Source: RPQJ01 sp963846315
GTDB taxonomy: Bacteria; Pseudomonadota; Gammaproteobacteria; Steroidobacterales; Steroidobacteraceae
DNA: 64,000 nt
Direction of reading: 5' to 3'
NCBI GenBank assembly: GCA_963846315.1
Contig: CAWJVM010000007.1
Location: forward strand, 39,235-103,234
The translations under genes and the position numbers were made by a program. The notes below the pieces were generated by a model, which did not search any database, was not told where the DNA came from, and saw nothing but the letters and a program-made list of their open reading frames with translations. Shown here piece after piece: positions 42,307 to 50,740 of the stretch. Within the stretch, counting starts at the first letter, position 1; every line of letters begins with the position of its first letter.

Positions 42307-43844
42307 CGGTGCGTATCTACATTTCGCGTGACGCGTCGGCCCAGGCGCTCGGCGCCGACGAGACTGCGGCTGCGTTGCAGGTGGCGGCCGCCGCGAAAGG
42401 CGCGTCGATCTCGCTGACTCGCGTCGGATCGCGCGGCATGGTCTGGCTCGAGCCGCTGGTCGAAGTCGAAGACGCCACCGGGCAGCGCATCGCGTATGGC
42501 CCAGTGACTGCGGACGAGGTGCCCGGCCTCGTGCAGGCTGGCTTGTTCGACACCGCGCCGCACCCGTTGCGCCGCGGTCGGGTCGAAGAACTGCCGTGGT
42601 TCGCCAGGCAGGAACGACTGACGTTCGCACGCGTCGGAGTCATCGATCCGGTCAGCGTCGATGACTACGTCGTTCACGGCGGTTACGCCGGGCTGAAGCG
42701 CGCGCTCGACCTGTCCGGCGCCGAGATCGTCCACGAAGTGCTGGAGTCCGGCCTGCGGGGGCGCGGCGGCGCCGCCTTCCCGACCGGCATCAAGTGGCGC
42801 ACGGTGCTGGAGCAGCATGCGCCGCAGAAGTACGTCGTCTGCAATGCGGACGAAGGCGACTCCGGCACGTTCTCGGATCGGATGTTGATGGAAGGCGACC
42901 CGCTGTGCCTGATCGAAGGGATGACCATCGCTGGCATTGCGGTTGGCGCCACCAAGGGCTACATCTACCTGCGCTGCGAGTATCCACTGGCGGGCCACGC
43001 CCTGCGTGAAGCGATCGAGGCAGCGCGCGCGCGCGGCTATCTCGGTCCCGACGTTTGCGGCAGCGGCAAGGTCTTCGAGCTCGAAGTGCGCGTGGGTGCC
43101 GGTGCCTATATCTGCGGTGAAGAAACGGCATTGCTCGAAAGTCTCGAGGGCAAGCGGGCCGAGGTGCGTTACCGCCCGCCCCTGCCGGCGATAAAGGGTC
43201 TGTTCGGCCAGCCCACGATCATCAACAACGTCATCTCGCTGGGCTCGGTGCCGATCATCCTCGAGCGCGGCGCGGCGTACTACCGCGACTTCGGGATGGG
43301 TCGCTCGCGCGGTACGCTGCCCATTCAGCTCGCGGGCAACCTGAAGCGCGGCGGACTGGTCGAGAAGGCCTTCGGCGTCACCCTGCATGAACTGCTGTAC
43401 GACTTCGGCGGCGGCTCGGCGTCCGGGCGTCCGCTGCGTGCCGTGCAGGTCGGCGGTCCGCTCGGCGCCTACCTGCCGGAATCGCAGTTCGACACCCCGC
43501 TTGATTACGAGGCGTTCACGGCGATCGGCGCGCTGGTGGGACACGGCGGCATCGTCGCCTTCGACGACACCGTCGACATGGCCCGCATGGCGCGCTATGC
43601 GATGGAGTTCTGCGCGATCGAGTCCTGCGGCAAGTGCACGCCCTGCCGCATCGGTTCGACCCGCGGCGTCGAGGTCATCGACCGCATCCTGCAGGGTGTC
43701 GAGCCGCAGGCGAACCTTGCCCGACTGGAGAACCTTTGTGAAACCATGCAGCACGGCTCACTGTGCGGCCTGGGGGGCATGACGCCCTTCCCGGTCATGA
43801 GCGCAGTGAAGCATTTTCCAGGCGATTTCACTCGCGACCGCTGA
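42303..43844 (+). CDS. fdsB: NAD-dependent formate dehydrogenase beta (diaphorase) subunit
   Basis: The 513-aa protein has an N-terminal NuoE-like domain lacking cluster cysteines, then the NuoF core: LRGRGGAAFPTGIKW for NADH, CNADEGDSGTFSDRM for FMN, GAGAYICGEETALLES, and the 4Fe-4S motif ESCGKCTPCR with the distant Cys in HGSLCGLGG. It hands electrons from the iron-sulfur chain to NAD+. It ends 18 bases before fdsA. Confidence 0.95.
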   Translation: MTVRIYISRDASAQALGADETAAALQVAAAAKGASISLTRVGSRGMVWLEPLVEVEDATGQRIAYGPVTADEVPGLVQAGLFDTAPHPLRRGRVEELPWFARQERLTFARVGVIDPVSVDDYVVHGGYAGLKRALDLSGAEIVHEVLESGLRGRGGAAFPTGIKWRTVLEQHAPQKYVVCNADEGDSGTFSDRMLMEGDPLCLIEGMTIAGIAVGATKGYIYLRCEYPLAGHALREAIEAARARGYLGPDVCGSGKVFELEVRVGAGAYICGEETALLESLEGKRAEVRYRPPLPAIKGLFGQPTIINNVISLGSVPIILERGAAYYRDFGMGRSRGTLPIQLAGNLKRGGLVEKAFGVTLHELLYDFGGGSASGRPLRAVQVGGPLGAYLPESQFDTPLDYEAFTAIGALVGHGGIVAFDDTVDMARMARYAMEFCAIESCGKCTPCRIGSTRGVEVIDRILQGVEPQANLARLENLCETMQHGSLCGLGGMTPFPVMSAVKHFPGDFTRDR

Positions 43845-43862
43845 GGCACGAGGAACCACCGC

Positions 43863-46718
43863 ATGTTGGCGATCAATCGAAAGGACGCGGGCACGCCGGC
43901 CGCCCAGGGCGAGCCGGTCACGCTGTCGATCGACGGCGCCGAGGTCACCGTTCCCGCTGGCACGTCGATCATGCGAGCCGCAGTGGCAGTGGGCGGCGCC
44001 ATTCCTAAGCTCTGTGCCACCGATACGCTGAAGGCATTCGGGTCCTGCCGTGTGTGCCTCGTCGAAGTCGAGGGTCAGCGCGGCTATCCAGCGTCCTGCA
44101 CGACGCTGGTGGCGCCCGGCATGAAGGTAAAGACCGAGAGCGACAAACTGCGTCAGCTGCGCAAGGGCATTGTCGAGCTCTACGTCTCCGACCACCCGCT
44201 CAATTGCCAGGGCTGCCCCGCCGACACGCATTGCGAACTGCAGGGCGTCGCCGCCGACCTGGGCGTAACGACGAGCCCGTACGCTTTCGACGGTGTGAAT
44301 CACCGGGACTCGCCCTGCGATGCCAGCAACCCCTACTTCGAGTTCAATCCATCGCTGTGCATCGCCTGCTCGCGTTGCGTGCGCGCGTGTGACGAAGTCC
44401 AGGGCACGTTCGCGCTGACGATCGAAGGACGCGGATTCGCATCGCGCGTGGTGGCAAGCCAGGATGAGCCGTTTCTTGATTCGGAGTGCGTTTCGTGCGG
44501 CGCTTGCGTGGAGTCGTGCCCGACCGCGGCGCTCAGCGAGAAGCCGCTCGCGATCATGGGGCGGCCCGACAGGGCCGTGACGACGACCTGCGCCTATTGC
44601 GGCGTAGGCTGCTCGCTCGAGGCCGAGGTGAAGGGCGAGGAAGTCGTGCGCATGGTGCCGAGCCGCGACGGCAAGGCCAACCGCGGGCACGCGTGCGTCA
44701 AGGGCCGGTTTGCGTACGGCTACGCCACGCATGTCGACCGCATCACCACACCGATGATCCGCAAGCAGATCACCGACCCGTGGCAGGCCGTCGGCTGGGA
44801 CGAAGCGTTCACCTACGCCGCGTCCGAATTCCGCCGCATTCAGGCGCAGTACGGTCGCGAGTCCGTCGGCGGCATCACCTCCTCCCGCTGCAGCAACGAA
44901 GAATCGTTCCTGGTGCAGAAGCTCGTGCGCGCGGCGCTCGGCACCAACAACGTCGACACCTGTGCGCGCGTCTGCCACTCCCCCACCGGGTATGGCCTGA
45001 AACACACGCTGGGCGAATCGGCCGGCACCCAGGCGTTCGATTCGGTGATGAAGAGCGACGTCATTTTCGTCATCGGCGCCAACCCGACCGATGGCCACCC
45101 GGTGTTCGCGTCGCGCATGAAGCGACGGCTACGGGAAGGTGCGAAGCTCATCGTTGCCGACCCACGCGCCATCGACCTGGTGCATTCGCCGCACATCCAC
45201 GCCGACTTCCACCTGCCGCTGCGACCCGGCACCAACGTCGCGCTGATCAACTCGATCGCGCACGTCGTCGTCACGGAAGGCCTCGTCGACGAGGCGTATG
45301 TCGCCGAGCGCTGTGAACCCGCTCCGTTCCAGAAATGGCGCGACTTCGTGTCGCTGCCGAAGAACTCGCCGGAAGCACTGGCCGAAGTCACGGGCGTACC
45401 GGCCGCATTGGTGCGAGGCGCCGCCCGCCTGTACGCGACCGGCGGCAACGGGGCGATTTATTACGGGCTTGGCGTCACCGAGCACAGCCAGGGCAGCACG
45501 ATGGTGCTCGGCATCGCCAATCTCGCCATGGCCACGGGCAATATCGGTCGCGAGGGCGTCGGCGTAAACCCTTTGCGCGGACAGAACAACGTCCAGGGCT
45601 CCTGCGACATGGGTTCGTTCCCGCACGAACTCGCCGGTTACCGGCACGTGTCGGACGCAGCCACGCGCGCCCAGTTCGGCGCCGAATGGGGCGTGCAACT
45701 CGAACCCGAGCCGGGCCTGCGTATTCCGAACATGTTCGAGGCCGCGCTCGATGGCAGCTTCAAGGCCATGTACGTGCAGGGCGAGGACTTGGCCCAGTCC
45801 GACCCGAACACGCAGCACGTCACGGCCGCGCTCTCCGCGCTCGAATGCCTGGTCGTGCAGGACCTGTTCCTCAACGAGACCGCGAAGTACGCGCACGTGT
45901 TCTTCCCGGGCTCGTCGTTCCTGGAGAAGGACGGCACCTTTACCAACGCGGAGCGGCGCATCTCCCGCGTCCGCAAGGTGATGCAACCGCTCGCCGGGCT
46001 GGCGGACTGGGAGGCCACGGTCGGCTTCGCGCGTGCGCTGGGTTACGAAATGAACTACGGGCACCCGTCCGAGATCATGGACGAGATCGCGCGACTCACG
46101 CCGACGTTTACCGGCGTGTCTTACGACAAGCTGGACCGCCTCGGCAGCATCCAGTGGCCCTGCAACGACGCGGCGCCCGAAGGCACGCCGACCATGCACA
46201 TCGGCGAGTTCGTGCGCGGCAAGGGCCGCTTCTACGTCACCGAGTACGTGCCGACCAGCGAACGAGTCAACGTGCGCTTCCCGCTGATCCTGACGACGGG
46301 CCGGGTGCTCACGCAGTACAACGTGGGGGCACAGACGCGTCGCACGGCCAACAGCCAGTGGTACGAAGAGGACGTGCTCGAGATTCACCCGCACGACGCG
46401 GAAGACCGCGGCATCGGCACCGGCGACTGGGTCGGCATCACGAGCCGCGCTGGCGAGACCGTGTTGCGGGCCACGGTCACCGAGCGCGTGCAACCGGGCG
46501 TGGTCTACACCACGTTCCACTTCCCGGATTCTGGCGCTAACGTCATCACGACCGAGAACTCGGACTGGGCGACCAACTGTCCCGAATACAAGGTGACGGC
46601 CGTGCAGGCGGCGAAGGTGCAGCGGCCCTCCGACTGGCAGCGCCGCTTCCACGAGCAGAACGAGCAACAGCTCGGCTTGCTGCGCGGCGCGACAGACGCC
46701 ACGCGCTCGCGGCAATGA
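43863..46718 (+). CDS. fdsA: NAD-dependent formate dehydrogenase alpha (molybdenum) subunit
   Basis: AGGA precedes the ATG at 43863; the protein is 951 aa. An N-terminal [2Fe-2S] domain (FGSCRVCLVEVEG), a His/Cys cluster motif (HPLNCQGCPADTHC), two ferredoxin motifs (CIACSRCVRAC, CVSCGACVESCPT) and a further cluster (CAYCGVGCSLE) lead to the bis-MGD domain. The Mo ligand is a cysteine in TCARVCHSPTGYGL at about residue 370, so no selenocysteine is used. It oxidises formate to CO2 in the cytosol. Confidence 0.96.
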   Translation: MLAINRKDAGTPAAQGEPVTLSIDGAEVTVPAGTSIMRAAVAVGGAIPKLCATDTLKAFGSCRVCLVEVEGQRGYPASCTTLVAPGMKVKTESDKLRQLRKGIVELYVSDHPLNCQGCPADTHCELQGVAADLGVTTSPYAFDGVNHRDSPCDASNPYFEFNPSLCIACSRCVRACDEVQGTFALTIEGRGFASRVVASQDEPFLDSECVSCGACVESCPTAALSEKPLAIMGRPDRAVTTTCAYCGVGCSLEAEVKGEEVVRMVPSRDGKANRGHACVKGRFAYGYATHVDRITTPMIRKQITDPWQAVGWDEAFTYAASEFRRIQAQYGRESVGGITSSRCSNEESFLVQKLVRAALGTNNVDTCARVCHSPTGYGLKHTLGESAGTQAFDSVMKSDVIFVIGANPTDGHPVFASRMKRRLREGAKLIVADPRAIDLVHSPHIHADFHLPLRPGTNVALINSIAHVVVTEGLVDEAYVAERCEPAPFQKWRDFVSLPKNSPEALAEVTGVPAALVRGAARLYATGGNGAIYYGLGVTEHSQGSTMVLGIANLAMATGNIGREGVGVNPLRGQNNVQGSCDMGSFPHELAGYRHVSDAATRAQFGAEWGVQLEPEPGLRIPNMFEAALDGSFKAMYVQGEDLAQSDPNTQHVTAALSALECLVVQDLFLNETAKYAHVFFPGSSFLEKDGTFTNAERRISRVRKVMQPLAGLADWEATVGFARALGYEMNYGHPSEIMDEIARLTPTFTGVSYDKLDRLGSIQWPCNDAAPEGTPTMHIGEFVRGKGRFYVTEYVPTSERVNVRFPLILTTGRVLTQYNVGAQTRRTANSQWYEEDVLEIHPHDAEDRGIGTGDWVGITSRAGETVLRATVTERVQPGVVYTTFHFPDSGANVITTENSDWATNCPEYKVTAVQAAKVQRPSDWQRRFHEQNEQQLGLLRGATDATRSRQ

Positions 46719-46734
46719 CGCCGGAACTCCTGCA

Positions 46735-46977
46735 ATGAACGTCGAGAGCCTGGTCACGATGGCGAACCAGATCGCGGATTTCTTCGTCTCGGAAGCGGGC
46801 GTCGACGCGGCCCCGCAGGAGATTGCCGGGCACATCACCAGATTCTGGGCGCCGCCGATGCGCGCCCGGATCATCGCGCATGCGGCGTCAGGTGGTGCCG
46901 GCCTCAGTCCCGCGGCACTGGCAGCCGCCAGGATGCTGCAGCCTCCCGGCGTGAAGGCTGCCTCAGCGGCGGTGTGA
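46735..46977 (+). CDS. fdsD: Formate dehydrogenase delta subunit
   Basis: The 80-aa protein (MNVESLVTMANQIADFF, HITRFWAPPMRARIIAHA, GLSPAALAAARML) matches the FdsD family, which helps assembly or stability of the Fds complex. It begins 17 bases after fdsA. Its 3' end overlaps the convergent folD by 15 bases. The usual fdsC (fdhD) between fdsA and fdsD is absent here and found at 57898. Confidence 0.9.
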   Translation: MNVESLVTMANQIADFFVSEAGVDAAPQEIAGHITRFWAPPMRARIIAHAASGGAGLSPAALAAARMLQPPGVKAASAAV

Positions 46978-47832
46978 TCCCGAGAGACCGATCGCTGCCT
47001 GCAGCGTATTGGCAAGCAGCATCGCGATCGTCATGGGTCCGACGCCACCTGGCACGGGAGTGATCGCCGCAGCGACCTGTGCGGCCGGCAGGTAATCGAC
47101 GTCCCCCACCAGCTTGTCGCCGACGCGGTTGATGCCGACGTCGATGACGACGGCACCGGGTTTGATCCAGTCGCCTTGCACGAACCGCGGGATGCCGAGC
47201 GCCGCAACCAGGATATCCGCCTCGCGGCAGAAGGCTCGGATGTCGCGCGTGCGGCTGTGGCAGAGCGTCACCGTCGCGTCGGCGCCCTTCTGCGCCAGCA
47301 GCGCCGCCATCGGCTTGCCGACGATATCGCTGCGGCCGATCACGACGGCGTGCTTGCCGGTGGTTTCGATGCCCGACACCTTGAGCATCCGCATGACGCC
47401 GGCCGGCGTGCACGGCAGGAAGCGCGGCCGTCCCTGCTGCAGCAAGCCGACGTTCTCGGGATGAAAGCCATCGACGTCTTTCGCGGGGCGGATCGCATCG
47501 AGGATCACGGCGGTGTCGATGCCCTTTGGCAGCGGCAACTGCACCAGGATGCCGTGCACGTCGGCGTCCGCATTCAAGGTCTGCACCAGCGTCAGTAGCT
47601 CGGCCTGGCCCGTGCTCGCCGGCAGCCGATGCAGCGTGCTCCTGAAGCCGGCCTTGTCACAGGCGACCTGCTTGTTGCGCACGTAGACGGCGCTGGCGGG
47701 GTCTTCGCCGACCAGGACGGCCGCAAGGTGCGCAATCACGCCCGTGCGCGTCTTGAGCGTCAGCGCCCCTGCGGCGGCTTCCGCCCGGGTCTGCTCCGCG
47801 ATCTGCCTGCCGTCGATCACACTCGCCGTCAT
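46963..47832 (-). CDS. folD: Methylene-THF dehydrogenase / methenyl-THF cyclohydrolase
   Basis: The 289-aa bifunctional enzyme has the FolD signatures: VGEDPASAVYVRNKQVACDK with the catalytic Lys, GILVQLPLPKGI, DVDGFHPENVG, VVIGRSDIVGKPMAALL (NADP site) and TPVPGGVGPMTIAMLLANT. It converts methylene-THF to formyl-THF. In this island it links sarcosine demethylation to PurU and formate. Confidence 0.96.
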   Translation of the reverse strand: MTASVIDGRQIAEQTRAEAAAGALTLKTRTGVIAHLAAVLVGEDPASAVYVRNKQVACDKAGFRSTLHRLPASTGQAELLTLVQTLNADADVHGILVQLPLPKGIDTAVILDAIRPAKDVDGFHPENVGLLQQGRPRFLPCTPAGVMRMLKVSGIETTGKHAVVIGRSDIVGKPMAALLAQKGADATVTLCHSRTRDIRAFCREADILVAALGIPRFVQGDWIKPGAVVIDVGINRVGDKLVGDVDYLPAAQVAAAITPVPGGVGPMTIAMLLANTLQAAIGLSGSHRR

Positions 47833-47878
47833 GAACTCGCTCCTCTCGAATTGCGTGGACCCCCGCCGCGGATCCTTG

Positions 47879-48748
47879 CTACCGGAAAATTACCGTCCGG
47901 TTGCCATTCAGGAACACGCGGTGCTCGGTAGCGAGCCGAACTGCGCGGGACAACGCCCGACGTTCGGAATCGCGCCCCGCCGCCACCAGCATGTCGGGCG
48001 TGTAGGAATGATCCACGTGCTCGACGATCTGCTCGATGATCGGGCCTTCGTCGAGGTCCGCCGTGACGAAGTGTGCCGTCGCGCCAATTACCTTCACGCC
48101 CCGGTCGTAGGCCTGGTGATAAGGCTTGGCGCCCTTGAAACCCGGCAGGAACGAGTGGTGGATATTGATGGCGCGGCCGCGCAGCCTGGCGCAGAGGTCG
48201 TCCGAGAGAATCTGCATGTAGCGCGCCAGCACCACCAGGTCCGTCCCGGTCGAATCAATCAGCTCGATCAGCCTGCGTTCCTGCTCCGGCTTCGTCTGTG
48301 CCGTGACCGGCAGATGAAAGAACGGGATGCGGTTGTGGGCGGCAACGGGCTGCAGCACTACGTGGTTCGACACGATGGCCGTGATGTCCATCGCGATTTC
48401 GTCGATCCGGTGGCGGTAGAGCAGGTCTTCAAGGCAGTGATCGTAGTTCGAGACCATGATCAGGACGCGCGTACGGTCGCGCGAATCGTGGATGCGCCAT
48501 TCCATCTGCTCGACGTCGGAGACTTCCTGGAACTGCTTGCACAGTTCCGCCAGGTCGACCTTTTCACCCCGCACTGCGCAGAACGTGACGCGCACGAAGA
48601 ACCGCTGCGAAATCGTGTCGTCGAACTGCTGCATTTCGACGATGTAGAAGCGCCGCGAGGCGAGGAACGTGGTCACCCGCGCCGTCGTGCCCATGCGGCT
48701 CGCGCAGGTGGCCGTCAGGACGAAGGGGTGGTCGGTGTCGAAACTCAT
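47879..48748 (-). CDS. purU: Formyltetrahydrofolate deformylase
   Basis: The 289-aa protein has an N-terminal ACT domain (FVLTATCASRMGTTARVTTF) and a formyltransferase-type catalytic domain with HNRIPFFHLPVT, INIHHSFLPGFKGAKPYHQA and GATAHFVTADLDEGPIIEQ (catalytic Asn, His, Asp). It releases formate from 10-formyl-THF. It lies 46 bases upstream of folD on the same strand. The 228-base divergent gap to 48977 holds TACACT at 48873 and TAGAAT at 48947 as possible -10 boxes, without convincing -35 partners. Confidence 0.93.
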   Translation of the reverse strand: MSFDTDHPFVLTATCASRMGTTARVTTFLASRRFYIVEMQQFDDTISQRFFVRVTFCAVRGEKVDLAELCKQFQEVSDVEQMEWRIHDSRDRTRVLIMVSNYDHCLEDLLYRHRIDEIAMDITAIVSNHVVLQPVAAHNRIPFFHLPVTAQTKPEQERRLIELIDSTGTDLVVLARYMQILSDDLCARLRGRAINIHHSFLPGFKGAKPYHQAYDRGVKVIGATAHFVTADLDEGPIIEQIVEHVDHSYTPDMLVAAGRDSERRALSRAVRLATEHRVFLNGNRTVIFR

Positions 48749-48976
48749 GCGGTTCTCCGCGGCGCGTTCGGGTTCTGTGTCCAGCCGCGGGTCGGAGATT
48801 GTCAGAATGCGTCGACGCCGCGCAAGCACGAGCCATTGCGGGCACGGCTCGCACCCGCCGGGTGACGCTCTTTACACTGCACGGCAAATGTCGCATCGTG
48901 ACAAGCCCATGTCGCCGCAGCATGACCGGGACTTGCCCGTGATAAGTAGAATCGGCGCAGTGCCGGGGAGACAGCG

Positions 48977-49690
48977 ATGTCCGATGACCAGACCGACGCA
49001 TTCGATCTCAGCAGCCTGACCGACGAGGAACTCGTCGAGCAGGTCCACGACGATCTTTACAACGGTCTCAGGGATGAGGTCATCGAAGCGACCCACCTTT
49101 TCCTTGCCCGCGGCTGGGGCCCCGACAAGGTCCTGAACGACGCGCTCGTCGAAGGCATGCGCATCGTCGGCATCGACTTCCGCGACGGCATCCTGTTCGT
49201 CCCCGAAGTGCTGCTCGCGGCCAACGCCATGAAGGCCGGCATGGAAATCCTGCGGCCGCTGCTGGCCGAGACCGGGGCCGAACCGATCGGCAAGGTCGTC
49301 ATCGGCACCGTCAAGGGCGACATCCACGACATCGGCAAGAACCTGGTGTCGATGATGCTCGAAGGCGCCGGCTTCGAAGTGATCAACATCGGTATCAACA
49401 ACCCGGTCGAGAAATACCTGGCGGCACTTGAAGAACACCAGCCGGACATCCTCGGCATGTCGGCCCTGCTGACGACGACGATGCCGTACATGAAGGTCGT
49501 CATCGACACGCTGAAGCAGAAGGGCCTGCGCGACAAGTACATCGTGCTGGTCGGCGGCGCCCCCCTCAACGAAGAGTTCGCGAAGGCGGTTGGCGCCGAT
49601 GCTTACTGCCGCGACGCGGCCGTGGCAGTCGAAACCGCCAAGACGCTGATCGCTGCACGCCGCTCGGCAATCGCTGCCGCGGCGCACTGA
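48977..49690 (+). CDS. Corrinoid (B12-binding) methyl-carrier protein
   Basis: GGGGAG six bases before the ATG at 48977 fixes the start. The 237-aa protein has the helical cap domain (LNDALVEGMRIVGIDFRDGI, FVPEVLLAANAMKAGMEIL) and a Rossmann-like cobalamin domain with the base-on-off motif GDIHDIGKN (DxHxxG), then GMSALLTTTMPYMKVVID and VLVGGAPLNEEFA. The family carries a methyl group from a methylated amine or similar substrate to a second methyltransferase. The layout matches trimethylamine/glycine betaine corrinoid proteins. The cognate MttB-type enzyme is not in this window. Confidence 0.9.
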   Translation: MSDDQTDAFDLSSLTDEELVEQVHDDLYNGLRDEVIEATHLFLARGWGPDKVLNDALVEGMRIVGIDFRDGILFVPEVLLAANAMKAGMEILRPLLAETGAEPIGKVVIGTVKGDIHDIGKNLVSMMLEGAGFEVINIGINNPVEKYLAALEEHQPDILGMSALLTTTMPYMKVVIDTLKQKGLRDKYIVLVGGAPLNEEFAKAVGADAYCRDAAVAVETAKTLIAARRSAIAAAAH

Positions 49691-49697
49691 CGGTGCG

Positions 49698-50339
49698 ATG
49701 GACGGTGAAGCTTCCGTCCTGGTCATCGCGTGCGGCGCCCTCGCCCGCGAGATCGTCGCGCTCAAGAAGCTGAATGGCTGGTCGGCACTGGACATCCTCT
49801 GCCTGCCACCCGAACTCCACAACCGACCCGAACGCATTCCCGCGGCCGTCCGTGAAGCCATCGTGGCAGGACGCGCGACATATGAGCGGATCTTCGTCGC
49901 CTACGCCGATTGCGGCACCGGGGGCCGGCTCGACGAGGTGCTGCAGGCTGAGCGCGTGGAACGCCTGCCAGGCGCTCACTGCTACGAGTTCTTCGCGACC
50001 TCGGCAGTGTTCACGGCGCTGGGTGAAGCGGAGCTCGGCACGTTTTACCTGACGGACTTTCTCGTGCGACATTTCGACAGGCTGGTGATCGCAGGGCTCG
50101 GTCTCGACCGGCATCCCGAACTGGCCGACGAGTATTTCCGCAACTACCGCAAGCTCACCTACCTGGTGCAGGTGGCGGATCCGGAGCTCGCGCGAGCGGC
50201 GCGTGCTGCCGCACGGCGCCTCGGTCTCGGCTACGAAGAGCATTTCACGGGTTACGGCGACCTCGCCGACCGCCTCGCGATCGTGGCGTCCCGCCACGAA
50301 TATCCGGTGTCCTGGGAGAAGACTGCATGGCGTCGTTGA
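49698..50339 (+). CDS. DUF1638 protein of the corrinoid methyl-transfer module
   Basis: The 213-aa protein has the DUF1638 pattern: VLVIACGALAREIVALKKLN, LPPELHNRPERIPAAVREAI, VAYADCGTGGRLDEVLQAE and FYLTDFLVRHFDRLVIAGLG. The His/Cys residues of LHNRP and DCGTGG could bind a metal. Members recur beside corrinoid proteins and pterin methyltransferases, but the function is unknown. It starts seven bases after the corrinoid gene and overlaps the next gene by 13 bases. Confidence 0.85.
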   Translation: MDGEASVLVIACGALAREIVALKKLNGWSALDILCLPPELHNRPERIPAAVREAIVAGRATYERIFVAYADCGTGGRLDEVLQAERVERLPGAHCYEFFATSAVFTALGEAELGTFYLTDFLVRHFDRLVIAGLGLDRHPELADEYFRNYRKLTYLVQVADPELARAARAAARRLGLGYEEHFTGYGDLADRLAIVASRHEYPVSWEKTAWRR

Positions 50340-50674
50340 TCGTGATCTCGTGGCGTGACCTGCCGGCGCAGGTAGTCGTGAAGCGTGGCCGTGAGACGGC
50401 CAAGGTGCAGTTGTCGCAGCGTTTCCAGGAGGCCGTCGACCGTGCCGCCATGCGTGCGGGTCGCGGCAGCTCCGATGCCTACCTCGAGGACTGGCGTCGC
50501 GCTCCGCCTCAGCCCTGCGGCGACGAACTGCAGGTCGAGGCCCAAGCCGCGGCGTCAGCCATCGAGGCCCGCTATACCGACGAGGATCTGGAACGCCTCG
50601 TCCGCGCGAAAGGTATCGACCTCAACCTGCCCGACCCGTTCAAGCCCACGGTTGGAGACAGGACACCTTCATGA
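50327..50674 (+). CDS. PF13769-type ('virulence factor') small protein
   Basis: The 115-aa protein begins MASLIVISWRDLPAQVVVKR and contains LSQRFQEAVDRAAMRAG, SDAYLEDWRR and a C-terminal DEDLERLVRAKGIDLNL. This matches the conserved family named 'virulence factor' for historical reasons. Its members typically sit in methyl-THF/corrinoid gene clusters, so a role in C1 transfer is more likely than virulence. It overlaps DUF1638 upstream and the short ORF at 50671 downstream (ATGA). Confidence 0.8.
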   Translation: MASLIVISWRDLPAQVVVKRGRETAKVQLSQRFQEAVDRAAMRAGRGSSDAYLEDWRRAPPQPCGDELQVEAQAAASAIEARYTDEDLERLVRAKGIDLNLPDPFKPTVGDRTPS

Positions 50675-50736
50675 CCGACACCGTCATCAGTTCGGCGACG
50701 CGCCGCCGGTGCCCCGGGTGCGGCTTGAGGCAGTGA
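50671..50736 (+). pseudogene. 21-codon ORF, possible remnant of a pterin-dependent methyltransferase gene
   Basis: The ORF overlaps the upstream stop (ATGA) and ends five bases before the ASKHA gene, filling the slot where related clusters carry a methyl-THF:corrinoid methyltransferase. Its first ten residues, MTDTVISSAT, look like the start of those proteins as I recall them. The next residues RRRCPGCGLRQ do not resemble their body. A large in-slot deletion, real or from assembly, would explain this. It may also be a chance ORF. Confidence 0.35.
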
Positions 50737-50740
50737 CGAC

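Noticed and set aside
44960..45000. Selenocysteine codon in formate dehydrogenase
   Set aside because: The molybdenum ligand position reads an ordinary cysteine codon in CARVCHSP, and no in-frame TGA is present.
45129..47015. Long open frame of 628 codons on the minus strand
   Set aside because: It is antisense to fdsA and fdsD, which are complete and in a conserved operon.
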